A DNA stretch of 64,000 bases from Desulfomonilaceae bacterium (GCA_041662605.1 JBAZSD010000016.1:1-64000); one strand, 5' to 3'; positions 17,118-26,598 are shown, numbered from the stretch's first letter. Notes: generated by a model not told the origin, from the letters alone. Translations and numbers: made by a program.

Positions 17118-18527
17118 TCAGGCGGTTCCACCGATGGTCAACCATGTTTCAGGTTTGTCCGGCGTCCCTATTCTTAAAGTTGGTTGCGCGTCCGATACCG
17201 GGGCTCCTTGCCCGTCTTTTCCGCATGTGCCTATGGAAAATCCGAGATCATTGCCGACCATGTCAATGTCCATCAACGCTCTAGGACCGTTTCCTACCAG
17301 GGTAGCTCCACGTACCGGATCTCCCTGACGGCCATTTTCAATCAGGTATCCCTCTGCCACTTCAAAAACGAAATCGCCATTGACTGTGTTTACCTCTCCT
17401 CCACCCATTTTCCTTACCAGGAGACCAACCGGTGTGGATCCTAGGATTTCTCCCGGATTCGTGTTTGAAGGAGCTATATATGTATTCGACATCCTGGGGA
17501 TGGGCTTGTGTCGGTATGATTCCCTTCTCCCGTTTCCGGTCGGCGCGGCGTTCTGTTTGAAGGCGCTTAATCTGTCATACATAAATCCCTTCAAATAGCC
17601 ATTTTCGATCAATAGGTTGGGACGTGATTCAACACCCTCATCATCAAACGGGTATGAGCCTCTTCTGTTGGGCATGGTTGGGTCGTCAATCACGCTGACG
17701 AAATCAGAGGCTATTTTTCTACCCATAGAGCCGGCGTAAACACTCATGTTCTCACCGACCAAATCAGCTTCGAGGCCATGGCCCACCGCCTCGTGTATCA
17801 TCGTTCCCCCGGCCTCACTCTCCAGAACCACCGGCATCCGTCCTGAAGGAGCTTCCCGCGCATGTAACATAGTTAGCGCTCTTCCAGCGGAAATATTCGC
17901 AATTTTTGCGATCATGTCATCAACAAAGAGTTCCATCCCGACTTGACCACCGGCCGACTCGTATCCCGTCTGGAGAATATCCCCTGAACGCGCCGTAACA
18001 TGGGTTATGAACACAAGGCCCTTCCTGGGGTAATCGATTACTGCGCCATCCGAATTTACCTGTACCACTCTCCTGTTTTCATCAGAAAAAACACACCTGA
18101 CCTGAATAACTTCAGGGCCATGTGACCTGGCTACTTCATCAGCCTGTTTAAGCAGGCCAATCTTCTCAGCAATGCCTGCAGCAGCGGGATCAACCTGAAT
18201 GTCTGAAACAGGCTTTCTACTGTTAACTGAAAAAACAACATCATTATCCTTGGGACTCAGCATCGAAGCTTCGTGAATAACCCTTGCCAGATCGTCCACC
18301 GCTTCCATGTCGACTCTTGTCGAAAAACCATAGTAAGTGGCGTGATTCCTGATTACTCTTATGCCGAGCCCTGAATCAATTCCCTGCCTTACCCGGTCCA
18401 CCCTGCCGTTTTCGAAAACTATCGTTGAACCTGTTTTCTCTTCAAAGAACGCGTCTACAAAATGGACTCCCTGGTTGCAAGCGAGTTTTTTCACAATTTT
18501 TTTCAGGTATTCAATGTCTGGATGCAT
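17118..18527 (-). CDS. tldD: TldD/PmbA family metalloprotease, TldD-type
   Basis: 469 residues. The HEAVGHGLEAD segment (HExxxH metal motif) near residue 248 identifies TldD. The flanking GSYPFDDEGV, NGYLKGFMYDR and the C-terminal VGNDLGF block also fit. TldD normally works with a TldE/PmbA subunit to degrade unfolded peptides or process small peptides. No PmbA partner is present in the window. First gene of the leftward set; 22 bases separate it from ftsY. Confidence 0.93.
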   Translation of the reverse strand: MHPDIEYLKKIVKKLACNQGVHFVDAFFEEKTGSTIVFENGRVDRVRQGIDSGLGIRVIRNHATYYGFSTRVDMEAVDDLARVIHEASMLSPKDNDVVFSVNSRKPVSDIQVDPAAAGIAEKIGLLKQADEVARSHGPEVIQVRCVFSDENRRVVQVNSDGAVIDYPRKGLVFITHVTARSGDILQTGYESAGGQVGMELFVDDMIAKIANISAGRALTMLHAREAPSGRMPVVLESEAGGTMIHEAVGHGLEADLVGENMSVYAGSMGRKIASDFVSVIDDPTMPNRRGSYPFDDEGVESRPNLLIENGYLKGFMYDRLSAFKQNAAPTGNGRRESYRHKPIPRMSNTYIAPSNTNPGEILGSTPVGLLVRKMGGGEVNTVNGDFVFEVAEGYLIENGRQGDPVRGATLVGNGPRALMDIDMVGNDLGFSIGTCGKDGQGAPVSDAQPTLRIGTPDKPETWLTIGGTA

Positions 18528-18715
18528 CTGGACAGCGCCTTTCCTGTTCCATTCGAGGTTCAGATTCCTGAGCCGATACCGAATTGGATGTTAGCATCAC
18601 CGCCCGAGAAAATACAGCGCCGTGAAGACATTATAGTTAATGTTAATTATTTAAAATTAATTGAACTATATGATTTATTTTTATATAATCTATATTAATA
18701 CTAATGGAGGTCGTG
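18528..18715. promoter_or_regulatory. AT-rich divergent promoter region
   Basis: Between divergent tldD and the rightward amidase set. Bases ~18630-18700 are extremely AT-rich and contain several TATAAT-like hexamers on both strands, so promoter elements are likely but cannot be pinned down. A GGAGG ribosome-binding site at about 18705 precedes the ATG at 18716. Confidence 0.45.
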
Positions 18716-18910
18716 ATGTTCAAGACAGCGCCAAAGCCCAGTTTTCTAGTTTCTGCGGAACTCCACTCTAGAATAAGAATGTCTTGCGCCGCTATCAATG
18801 AAACTGACAGTCGAATACTGGATGTACGACCTGTCAGGCATAGCTCCAAACATAAAGATGAGTCTAAAACAGTCAGCCGTGATTTCGCGTGCTGTTTCGT
18901 GGCTCACTAA
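18716..18910 (+). CDS. possible small protein of unknown function
   Basis: 64 codons from an ATG preceded by GGAGG at a suitable distance. The peptide (begins MFKTAPKPSFLVSAELHSRI) has no recognised domain, signal or membrane segment. Other frames, including the upstream extension of the amidase frame from 18798, are also open here, so the real coding frame of 18716-18938 is uncertain. A degraded gene is possible. Confidence 0.3.
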   Translation: MFKTAPKPSFLVSAELHSRIRMSCAAINETDSRILDVRPVRHSSKHKDESKTVSRDFACCFVAH

Positions 18911-18938
18911 GCCCTCGTCAGTCACTTCAATAGATTGC

Positions 18939-20456
18939 ATGATGGTTTTCAGAAAAACAGAGCAAGGTTGGGAGTCTTTACGATCACTGAGAAGATCCGT
19001 ATTCGGCCATAACATATGTTCATTTGTTGTTTGTGCGCTGACTTCCATCATACTGGTTTTTCTATGTCCATTGCCGGCGCCGGCCTCTCAGAGTTCATCA
19101 GATTCCAAAACATTTCATTCGTCCTGTAATGAGCTACAACGACTTCTTGGATCCTCTAGTCCGCACCAGGAAGCCATCAAGAAATTAGCGCTAAAATTTG
19201 TTGACTTACAAAAATCCGAAAAGGGTTCCATCAAATCTTCCTGCCAGTTCTTCGCCGGCAAAGCCTTCCTCAGCCTCTACAAGGTCTCCAAGAATAGGGA
19301 GAGCCTCAATCATTGTATAATCCATTTAAATCAATACAAAAAATCCCGGCACAATTCAGAACATTATAAGGAAGCCCTTTTTGAGTTAAAAGAAGCATAC
19401 CTGCTCAAGAGGAGAGACAAGTCTTCTAAGGTCCCCAAAGTATCTTTAACCAAGTCTCCATTAAAAACTGATCTCGACAATCAGAAAAGGAGTAGTCCTC
19501 CCAATTCGTCCGGATCCTTGATCGATAGTCAAGATGTTGGGAATCCAGGCCCCAAGGTCTCTCCAATGGGACCGCAGAACGGTGATTCAGAAAATCTTTG
19601 CGATCGTCCCCCTTTGAATCAAGTGGGCAACCCATTCTTCCGTCCTGACCCAAACATCGTCGAACCTCATCCTGGAGCGATTAATCTCAAGAGCGCTTCG
19701 ATAGCCCCTCCCTCTATCTCCGACGCTGAGCCTGCAAAGGCTCTTCCTGAGCCCGTTCATCATAGAAAAGGCCCGGTCATCGTAATTGATCCCGGTCACG
19801 GCGGCAAGGATCCCGGCGCTGTTTCCACGGACAAAAAAGTTGCTGAGAAAGATGTCACTCTTGAGATCTCGAAGCTCCTCAAAAAGAGAGTCGAAAAGGC
19901 ATACCCCCATGTTTCGGTACATTTGACTCGAGATGAAGACACATTTCTTAGCCTTAAGGAAAGGGCGAAAATAGCCAATTCTCTGGACGCGGAGGTTTTC
20001 ATTTCCGTTCATTGTAATGGGTCGGACTTCAAATCCGCATCGGGTCCTGAGATCTTTTATCTGAGCAAATCGAGTTCTCGTGGCGCAATGAGGGCGGCGG
20101 CAAGGGAAAATGGGGTTTCGTTGAGCAAGATGTCAGATCTCGAAGCCACATTGATTGATTTGTTAACCAATTCTAAAAAGACTGAATCAACTAGGCTGGC
20201 GCAGGTCGTCCATGATTCTCTGGTGGTCTCTGACGCCACTCAAGGCGCCCGGATCAAAGACCGTGGGGTCAAACAGGCCCCGTTTTACGTCCTGATAGGC
20301 GCTACCATGCCGGCAATCCTGGTAGAATGTGGTTTTGTCAACAATCTGGCTCAAAAAGACAGAGCCGCAAGACAGGTTTTTTCAAACTCGGTCTCTTCAA
20401 AACTTGCCAAGGGTGTCATTGAATATCTGAAAAATCTTCCGCCGAACGCGCCCTGA
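18939..20456 (+). CDS. N-acetylmuramoyl-L-alanine amidase (Amidase_3)
   Basis: About 505 residues from the ATG at 18939. A membrane-anchor or signal segment (FVVCALTSIILVFLCPLPAP) lies near residues 28-48. A helical region follows, then a long Ser/Pro-rich linker. The C-terminal Amidase_3 domain has the zinc ligands: DPGHGGKDPGA (His), AEKDVTLEI (Glu) and ISVHCNGS (His), with catalytic Glu in ILVECGFVNN. It cleaves the MurNAc-L-Ala bond in peptidoglycan in the periplasm. The frame is open from 18798, and the start is uncertain because neither choice has a good Shine-Dalgarno. The archease gene follows after 20 bases. Confidence 0.9.
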   Translation: MMVFRKTEQGWESLRSLRRSVFGHNICSFVVCALTSIILVFLCPLPAPASQSSSDSKTFHSSCNELQRLLGSSSPHQEAIKKLALKFVDLQKSEKGSIKSSCQFFAGKAFLSLYKVSKNRESLNHCIIHLNQYKKSRHNSEHYKEALFELKEAYLLKRRDKSSKVPKVSLTKSPLKTDLDNQKRSSPPNSSGSLIDSQDVGNPGPKVSPMGPQNGDSENLCDRPPLNQVGNPFFRPDPNIVEPHPGAINLKSASIAPPSISDAEPAKALPEPVHHRKGPVIVIDPGHGGKDPGAVSTDKKVAEKDVTLEISKLLKKRVEKAYPHVSVHLTRDEDTFLSLKERAKIANSLDAEVFISVHCNGSDFKSASGPEIFYLSKSSSRGAMRAAARENGVSLSKMSDLEATLIDLLTNSKKTESTRLAQVVHDSLVVSDATQGARIKDRGVKQAPFYVLIGATMPAILVECGFVNNLAQKDRAARQVFSNSVSSKLAKGVIEYLKNLPPNAP

Positions 20457-20476
20457 TAGAGTTATCTGCACCGGCC

Positions 20477-20911
20477 ATGAAACAGCGTCACCCTAAATGG
20501 AAACTTTTGGATCATCCCGCTGACATTAGAATTGAGATTTACGGGAAAGCGCTCGAAGAGTTGTTCCTCAACGCGGCTGACGGGTTAAGCAAGTTGTTGA
20601 CCGGCTCAATCAAAGTTTCAGACTCACAAATTGAAAAGATATTAGCTCTGGAATCCGATTCATTTGATAATCTCCTGGTCGATTGGCTTAGAGAGATCCT
20701 TTTTCTTTTCAATTCAGAACGATTTATTTTGCGTAAAGCGTCTCTGAAAATTTCTGAAGGTATTTCACTGGAGTCTACTTTGTTTGGTTCTATCCTGGAC
20801 CCATACCTTCAACTCGAGGATGGCCTCGAAATAAAGGGTGTCACCTATCATGGCTTGCTTCTGGAGGAAGTTTTGGAAGGTTTTGTAGCGCAAGTGATTT
20901 TTGATATCTGA
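20477..20911 (+). CDS. archease
   Basis: 144 residues. The N-terminal LLDHPADIRIEIYGK and C-terminal GLEIKGVTYHGL blocks are archease hallmarks, with conserved acidic residues that bind metal. Archease activates the RNA ligase RtcB by promoting guanylylation and multiple turnover. rtcB lies 26 bases downstream, which confirms the call. The gene is 20 bases after the amidase, so the three may be one transcript. Confidence 0.93.
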   Translation: MKQRHPKWKLLDHPADIRIEIYGKALEELFLNAADGLSKLLTGSIKVSDSQIEKILALESDSFDNLLVDWLREILFLFNSERFILRKASLKISEGISLESTLFGSILDPYLQLEDGLEIKGVTYHGLLLEEVLEGFVAQVIFDI

Positions 20912-20937
20912 CGTTTTGAGCGAAAAGAGCGTGGCTT

Positions 20938-22404
20938 ATGAGAACTACGGGCTTAACCAGAGAAAAGCCTTATAGGGTCAGACGTATCGACGAAGTCCGA
21001 TGGGAAATACCCAGGGTTGGGGGCATGAGAGTTCCCGGACTAATATATTCCGATTCCAGGCTCTTTCCTGATGTTGAAAAGGATAACAGTTGTGATCAGG
21101 TCTATAATGTCGCTCATCTGCCAGGGATAGTTTCACGGTCCATTGCATTGCCGGACATACACTGGGGTTACGGTTTCCCCATAGGCGGAGTTGCGGCTTT
21201 TGACATGGATGAAGGGGTCGTCTCGCCCGGAGGAGTCGGATACGACATTAATTGTGGCGTTAGACTGGCCACAACAAAACTCTCCAAAGCTGATGTCCTG
21301 CCAGGGTTGAAGGACCTTATAGACTCTCTCTACTCTAATATTCCTTGTGGGCTGGGCTCAAGAGGAGCAATTGTCCTCAATAAGAAGGCTATGTCCGAGG
21401 TTACCCGATCAGGAGCTAGCTGGGCGATCAAACAGGGAATGGGCGACGAATCCGATCTTGACCGCATCGAGGATCATGGGGCGATTGAGGGAGCTGAATC
21501 AGCCTCTATAAGTGATCGCTCGTTTGAAAGAGGAAAGGACCAGCTCGGAACTTTAGGGTCAGGAAACCATTTTTTGGAGATCGGGTTTATCTCCGACATC
21601 TTTGAACCCGATATAGCTGAGTCCTGGGGCCTAACCGTGGGGCAGATAACTCTTATGGTTCACAGTGGTTCCAGAGGATTCGGTTACCAGGTTTGCGATG
21701 AATTCCTTGCGAGAATGGTCAAAATGGTCGCAAAGGACAAGATTGATCTGCCCGACAAGCAACTTGCCTGCGCGCGTTTAAACACGCCACTTGCTCGTGA
21801 ATATCTATCCTCCATGGCCGCGGCGGCTAACTTCGCTTTCGCCAACCGTCAAATTCTGATGAGTTTAGCGCAAGACTCCTGGCAGCGTTCCATGGGACTT
21901 GCTCCACGTGAACTTGGGCTCAAATTATTATATGACGTTTGTCACAACATAGCCAAATTTGAAACTCATACTGTAGACGGTCGAACATCGAGACTACTAG
22001 TCCATCGAAAGGGAGCTACCAGAGCCTTACCCCCATCGCATCATCTACTTCCTCCAATTTTTAGACATACCGGTCAACCGGTTTTAATACCGGGCGATAT
22101 GGGCCGAGCGTCTTATGTGCTTGTGGGAGCCGAGGGATCCATGAAACAGACTTTTGGCTCCGCTTGCCATGGCGCAGGAAGGGTACTTTCCAGAAATGAA
22201 GCTCTCAGAAGGACAAAAGGGCGCTCCATAGAGAGAGAACTCGAGGAAAAGGAAATTTACGCTCGTTCTGCAGGCAGAAAAACAATGCGTGAGGAATTTC
22301 CTGAGGCGTACAAGGATGTGAGCGCTGTGGTAGAAGTCGTGCAAATAGCGGGTTTGGCGAAAAGGGTCGCCCGAATCAAGCCGATGGGAGTCATCAAAGG
22401 CTGA
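20938..22404 (+). CDS. rtcB: RNA-splicing ligase RtcB
   Basis: 488 residues, full length and without an intein. Visible family blocks are LPDIHWGYGFPIGGVAAF, GGVGYDINCGVRL (metal-binding Asp/Cys), LGTLGSGNHFLEI, MVHSGSRGFGYQV and FGSACHGAGR, whose His is the guanylylated residue. RtcB joins 2',3'-cyclic-phosphate or 3'-phosphate ends to 5'-OH ends of RNA, using GTP and Mn2+, in tRNA splicing or RNA repair. It lies directly after archease. Confidence 0.97.
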   Translation: MRTTGLTREKPYRVRRIDEVRWEIPRVGGMRVPGLIYSDSRLFPDVEKDNSCDQVYNVAHLPGIVSRSIALPDIHWGYGFPIGGVAAFDMDEGVVSPGGVGYDINCGVRLATTKLSKADVLPGLKDLIDSLYSNIPCGLGSRGAIVLNKKAMSEVTRSGASWAIKQGMGDESDLDRIEDHGAIEGAESASISDRSFERGKDQLGTLGSGNHFLEIGFISDIFEPDIAESWGLTVGQITLMVHSGSRGFGYQVCDEFLARMVKMVAKDKIDLPDKQLACARLNTPLAREYLSSMAAAANFAFANRQILMSLAQDSWQRSMGLAPRELGLKLLYDVCHNIAKFETHTVDGRTSRLLVHRKGATRALPPSHHLLPPIFRHTGQPVLIPGDMGRASYVLVGAEGSMKQTFGSACHGAGRVLSRNEALRRTKGRSIERELEEKEIYARSAGRKTMREEFPEAYKDVSAVVEVVQIAGLAKRVARIKPMGVIKG

Positions 22405-22505
22405 ACCCAATGTGGTTGCTGATTGACTGAACATCTACCGTCTTCTAAATATTAATTCAGCTCTTTATATCGCCGCTTCGACGTGATGATTACCCATTTT
22501 GGTTA

Positions 22506-23765
22506 CTATTTTGTAGCGGCCCGACCAAAAACAGGGCTTTCAGGCACAAATGAGTACATTACAGTGACGATCGCCAGCAACACAGCGCCGGCAAACCAGA
22601 TGAGCCTGAAGTCTTTGACGCCGCTGAGCTGATTCATATCCCCCTGCACAAACAGCCCCAAAACCTGAGTCATTAGAGCCGCTCCCAGGATCGTGAAAAG
22701 ATTCACCGCTGTCATAGCCTGCGCGGTAATAGAGGAAGGGACGAGTTCCTTTATATGAGCGTATGAAATCTGCCCGGGCGCCGCGAGCAAACCCATAAAG
22801 AAGAATGTGGTTTTTATGATCCAGGAATCGACATGGTCCGGCCAGAAGAATACAGACAGCGTAAGAGCGACAGATAGAGAAAAAGTTGCAACAACCACTT
22901 TCTTCCTGGACCGAAAAATTCTGTCACTCAAAAACCCAAAGAAAGGCAAACCGATCATGTATCCAAATCCGAGAAAGAGGAGCGTATCCGCTGCGGCGAT
23001 TTGATTCATCCCCACACCGTATATTAGGAAGGGAGTCGCCCACAAACCTTGAATCGCTACGAAATACCCGTACCTGACAAAATTCCCGAGGCTGATGGCC
23101 CAATACCCGTACATACGAGCTATGGCATTGAAGCCTTGCAGAAGATTTCTACTTTTTGGCGTCCGCTTGACGTAACCGGGTGGATAATTTTTTATTATCA
23201 GGATGAAAGAGATTATTATAAGGGCGTTCACTAGTGTGAAAACTAGAAAACACGATCGCCATCCTAACCAACCGTTCATCAGGGCCAGAGGTGTTGCGGC
23301 GAAAAGGTTACCGATCACACCAATAGCGACAAGTGAACTGCCTAAAGAAGCGAACCTGTCGGGTGGAAACCAGACAGCAAGCAAAGCCAGTACAAGCATT
23401 AAATTGCCGCCCATGCCAATACCCAGCAGAAATCTTCCCAGAAGTAGGTGTTCATAGGATTGCCCAAAGGCAAAGATAAATCCGCCTGCAATAGCGGGCG
23501 CTCCCAGAAGAATTAAGCCTCCACGGGCTCCAATGTGGTCTATCGCCAGACCAAGGGGTAGTTGGCAAAGGGCGAAGCCGTAGAAAAAGGCGGCCGACAA
23601 ATCGCTTAGTTGAGAGGCGTCAAATCTTAGATCGCTAATCAGTGATGGCGATATCACCGCCAAAGAAACCCGATAGAACATTGACATTATGAAATTTATG
23701 GACCCCACGACAAAAATCGCCCAACGTCTGTAGCTGCCTGGGGCAGGATCTGGAAAATAACTCAT
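22506..23765 (-). CDS. major facilitator superfamily transporter
   Basis: 419 residues with about 12 hydrophobic segments in two halves. RWAIFVVGSINFIMSMFYRV opens TM1, and MFS loop motifs such as GLAIDHIGARGGL (between TM2 and TM3) and FGFLSDRIFRSRKK (between TM8 and TM9) are visible. Probably an inner-membrane secondary transporter; the substrate is unknown. It converges on rtcB and is divergent from the outer-membrane gene at 24093. Confidence 0.9.
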   Translation of the reverse strand: MSYFPDPAPGSYRRWAIFVVGSINFIMSMFYRVSLAVISPSLISDLRFDASQLSDLSAAFFYGFALCQLPLGLAIDHIGARGGLILLGAPAIAGGFIFAFGQSYEHLLLGRFLLGIGMGGNLMLVLALLAVWFPPDRFASLGSSLVAIGVIGNLFAATPLALMNGWLGWRSCFLVFTLVNALIIISFILIIKNYPPGYVKRTPKSRNLLQGFNAIARMYGYWAISLGNFVRYGYFVAIQGLWATPFLIYGVGMNQIAAADTLLFLGFGYMIGLPFFGFLSDRIFRSRKKVVVATFSLSVALTLSVFFWPDHVDSWIIKTTFFFMGLLAAPGQISYAHIKELVPSSITAQAMTAVNLFTILGAALMTQVLGLFVQGDMNQLSGVKDFRLIWFAGAVLLAIVTVMYSFVPESPVFGRAATK

Positions 23766-23962
23766 TCAACAGCTCCGGGAAATAACCACAGATCCTTTCG
23801 CGCGATACTACGGGCGCTGTCAATTTATAATTCACGAATTCAACGGTTGGAATTGAATCCACGTACAGGATATTTTCTATTTTGGAGAGGACATGTTAAA
23901 ATACCTGAAGCATAGCAATTCAGATAAGCGGTTGAACCTTCGCGCGAAAACCCAAAAACTTC

Positions 23963-23989
23963 TTGACAAAACCTGCCTTTTATTATACG
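23963..23989 (+). promoter_or_regulatory. putative sigma-70 promoter of the 24093 gene
   Basis: TTGACA at 23963-23968 is followed 15 bases later by TATACG (23984-23989). The -35 box is perfect; the spacing is short and the -10 box imperfect. It would give a leader of about 95 bases. Confidence 0.5.
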
Positions 23990-24014
23990 CATTGTATATT
24001 CCGTAAATTTTGCC

Positions 24015-24039
24015 GTTAAAAGTTGTTTTTAACTTTTTT
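24015..24039 (+). terminator. leader hairpin with T-run upstream of the outer-membrane gene
   Basis: GTTAAAA (24015-24021) pairs with TTTTAAC (24027-24033) and is followed by six T residues. It lies between the putative promoter and the start codon, so it could be a weak attenuator or an mRNA-stabilising 5' stem. Confidence 0.45.
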
Positions 24040-24092
24040 AGTCTGGCGAGAGGAGTGTTCTCCCGCTGCTTTAGGATTAGGAGGATATGGCT

Positions 24093-25103
24093 ATGAGACG
24101 TGGATTCATCCTGTTCGTCGGCATCCTGGCACTGGCTTTGGCCCCGGCGATGGTTAGCGCGCAGTACTCTGGGGCTTTTGGATTGTCCGGATTGCCGAGC
24201 ATGCCGTCTATGTTTGGCGGTTCCGGTAAGTGCGGCGAGCGCGCCTGCCCTGCTTTTGCGCCTGCTGTTTATTTTGGCTGGGGAGTTCCTCAAGACCGCA
24301 ACACCAGTGTGTCCCTCACAGCGCAAAACAATGGTGTGGCCAATGTTAGAGAAATAACTATTAAACTTCCTACAAATGGTTTTTGGTTGGGCGCGGCTCT
24401 TCCAGTCAGCTTGGGCGACAATTTGTCATTCGTAGCGACTGGCTGGTATTTGTTCCCAGGGACGCCCGGCGCTGATTCAAATGAAGATTATGGTCTCGAT
24501 CCTAGGCAATATCTTCGTAACAATTGGACTCCTACATTTAACTGGTGGTTCGTAGATGGAGCGTTCGCATACACATTTGGCGGATCCAGTTGTGGCGGAG
24601 CCGCTGGCAGCTCAGGGTTTTCTCTTCTGCTGGGGCTGAGGTATGATTATTACACAGTTTCCATAAGTGATCCCAATTCTAACGATCTATTCGCCGGACA
24701 GGAACGTGGCGATGTCACATCTAATGGCTGGATCCCGTTTGTTGGCTTTCAAACCGCGTATACTGACGCGGTTCAGAGCATGAAAGTCAGAATTCTGGGA
24801 ATCCCCACAATAGTAGGTACAGGACAGGTTGCTCTGACAACAATTAATGGGAACAGGTTCGAATTCGATAACTCTAATTATAACGGTGGTCATTTCTACG
24901 AGATTTTTGGAGAGTACACCAGGAAATTCTTTGGCGCTTCCCAAGCTGGTGTGTTTGCTCGCTGGAATACAGCCAGAGCCACTACATCCGGAAGTGGCCG
25001 GATTACGAATCTCAATCTCCAGGATACTTATAATTTCTCTTTAAACCGTTCATCATGGACACTCGGTGGGCTGGTAACGCTGGATTTCAATTCACCATTT
25101 TAA
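24093..25103 (+). CDS. outer-membrane beta-barrel protein of unknown family
   Basis: 336 residues. A classic signal peptide (MRRGFILFVGILALALAPAMVSAQ) is followed by aromatic-rich alternating strands. The chain ends in a phenylalanine (TLDFNSPF), as expected for a BAM-inserted barrel. A pair of cysteines near residue 47 (KCGERAC) is unusual for a barrel. I do not recognise the family. The second ATG (24093) has the correct spacing from GGAGG, unlike the one at 24087. A strong terminator follows, so it is monocistronic and probably well expressed. Confidence 0.8.
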   Translation: MRRGFILFVGILALALAPAMVSAQYSGAFGLSGLPSMPSMFGGSGKCGERACPAFAPAVYFGWGVPQDRNTSVSLTAQNNGVANVREITIKLPTNGFWLGAALPVSLGDNLSFVATGWYLFPGTPGADSNEDYGLDPRQYLRNNWTPTFNWWFVDGAFAYTFGGSSCGGAAGSSGFSLLLGLRYDYYTVSISDPNSNDLFAGQERGDVTSNGWIPFVGFQTAYTDAVQSMKVRILGIPTIVGTGQVALTTINGNRFEFDNSNYNGGHFYEIFGEYTRKFFGASQAGVFARWNTARATTSGSGRITNLNLQDTYNFSLNRSSWTLGGLVTLDFNSPF

Positions 25104-25162
25104 TGACGACTTATTTGACCCATGCCTGTTTTGTAACGGTTTAGGGTTAATCTGAGGCAATG

Positions 25163-25198
25163 AAGGCTCTCCAATCCGCGGAGGGCCTTTCTTTTTTG
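25163..25198 (+). terminator. intrinsic terminator after the outer-membrane gene
   Basis: AAGGCTCTCC (25163-25172) pairs with GGAGGGCCTT (25180-25189) with one mismatch, followed by TTCTTTTTTG. It is a good rho-independent terminator 60 bases after the stop. Confidence 0.85.
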
Positions 25199-25243
25199 CT
25201 CTATTAGTGAAATGGATCTTTCATAGCAGGAAGGGACTCTGTC

Positions 25244-25918
25244 ATGAGCGCTCTGGATGAGTTTTCCGTGTGGACCCAACGGGAAAAGATGGGGAAAAAC
25301 CATGAAAGACTGACCGAATTCTATCAGGAATTGATAAATAAGGTTCAGCGGATTGACCCAATCACTATCGCGCAGACGGCCGATGTCTCATACAGGGGTG
25401 GCGATGGAATACCAAGGTTGATTATCCCTTTCCTCACAACCTGGTTTACACTGGATCTTATTCCATATCGGTTAAGAGCCGAACACCCTGAATTTGATAC
25501 CCTTACCATGAAGGTAATCGTGCTCCAGTATCTTATAACCTCAGCAGAAAATCTGGGTTCGAATGTTCAGGTCATGAACCAGTGGATAGACCCGAGATCT
25601 TTGCAGCATGGAGCGGTCTTGGGCGCGCACTTCGCCAAATCTACCATGGAAACTCTTGGCTCCTTCTTTGAAGCCAGCAAAAAAAGAGTAATCGCTAGAG
25701 CCCTCAAATGGGGAGGAAGACAAAATGAGTTGGGAGACAGAGGCTTCACTTTTTATTTTTTCCCGCGATTGCCCGTGGCCTTTATTCATTGGAATGAAGA
25801 CGAAGAATTCCCTGCTTACAGTAAAATTCTTTATGATGTGTCCGCGAGCAACTACATGCCGGTTCACGCTCTCACGGCGCTTACCGATTTTCTGATTCAC
25901 AAGCTGGCTGAGGAATAG
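25244..25918 (+). CDS. DUF3786 domain protein
   Basis: 224 residues matching the DUF3786 pattern: VSYRGGDGIPRLIIPFLTTW near residue 50, VIVLQYLITSA near 88, and RLPVAFIHWNEDEEFPA near 176. The family is common in anaerobic bacteria and some members have been linked to corrinoid or methyl-transfer clusters, but no function is established. No signal peptide or metal motif is seen. It is flanked by terminators or intergenic gaps and appears to stand alone. Confidence 0.8.
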   Translation: MSALDEFSVWTQREKMGKNHERLTEFYQELINKVQRIDPITIAQTADVSYRGGDGIPRLIIPFLTTWFTLDLIPYRLRAEHPEFDTLTMKVIVLQYLITSAENLGSNVQVMNQWIDPRSLQHGAVLGAHFAKSTMETLGSFFEASKKRVIARALKWGGRQNELGDRGFTFYFFPRLPVAFIHWNEDEEFPAYSKILYDVSASNYMPVHALTALTDFLIHKLAEE

Positions 25919-26001
25919 CCACGGGGCCGGATTTTCAAAATAGCCACACAGCCCCTGTTCTAGCCGAATTCTCTTTCACATTTTAATCACATCTATAGAG
26001 A

Positions 26002-26598
26002 CTATTTCTTTTCTCCCTCGCCATTTTTCTGCGCCAACTTTTCCTCAAGTTGTTTAACCCATGGGCGAATCATTACTGCGTGTGGACTGTCCGGAGCTTT
26101 TTGTAAAAACTCTTTCCACACTTTCAGAGCGCCTTGGGGATCCTTCATGTCATCCCGGAGGACTATGCCCAGATTGAACATGGCTAATGACTGGTTTGGG
26201 TCTATTTCCAGTGCTTTACGGAACAGCTTTACTGATTCGTCAGTCTTGCCGAGTCTCCGATAGGCGACAGCCTTATCGGTTGTAACTTCCGCATTCTGGG
26301 GGTCAATTTTGATCGCCTTGTTGTACGCTTCTATGGACTTGTCGTATTGTCCTAGATCAAAATAGTCGTTCCCCAATTGGATCAAGGCCTGTACATTATC
26401 GGGGTTTGAAGACAGCATGCGTTCTACGGCCGTTATGCGAGACTTTACGTCTTCCTTGGCAGCGGCCTCCGGGGCCTGTTTCATGCCGCCTACGTTCGGT
26501 TCGCCCGGACCCAGTTTCCACGCTGAGATTCCGATACCGGTTAGTAGGCCGGCAATGAAAACAAGAAAAAAGCCAATCAGAGATCCTTTGTTTTTCAC
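26002..26598 (-). CDS. membrane-anchored tetratricopeptide repeat protein
   Basis: 198 residues. One N-terminal transmembrane segment (LIGFFLVFIAGLLTGIGISAW) is followed by at least three TPR units between residues 60 and 175. These include ALIQLGNDYFDLGQYDKSIE, AYRRLGKTDESVKLFRKALE and SLAMFNLGIVLRDDMKDPQG. TPR domains mediate protein interactions. The protein probably sits in the inner membrane with the repeats in the periplasm. Similar proteins occur in cytochrome-biogenesis and assembly complexes, but no such neighbours are here. Confidence 0.85.
   Translation of the reverse strand: MKNKGSLIGFFLVFIAGLLTGIGISAWKLGPGEPNVGGMKQAPEAAAKEDVKSRITAVERMLSSNPDNVQALIQLGNDYFDLGQYDKSIEAYNKAIKIDPQNAEVTTDKAVAYRRLGKTDESVKLFRKALEIDPNQSLAMFNLGIVLRDDMKDPQGALKVWKEFLQKAPDSPHAVMIRPWVKQLEEKLAQKNGEGEKK

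Noticed and set aside
18643..19051. Leftward frames opposite the amidase N-terminus
   Set aside because: They lack ribosome-binding sites, domains or family resemblance.
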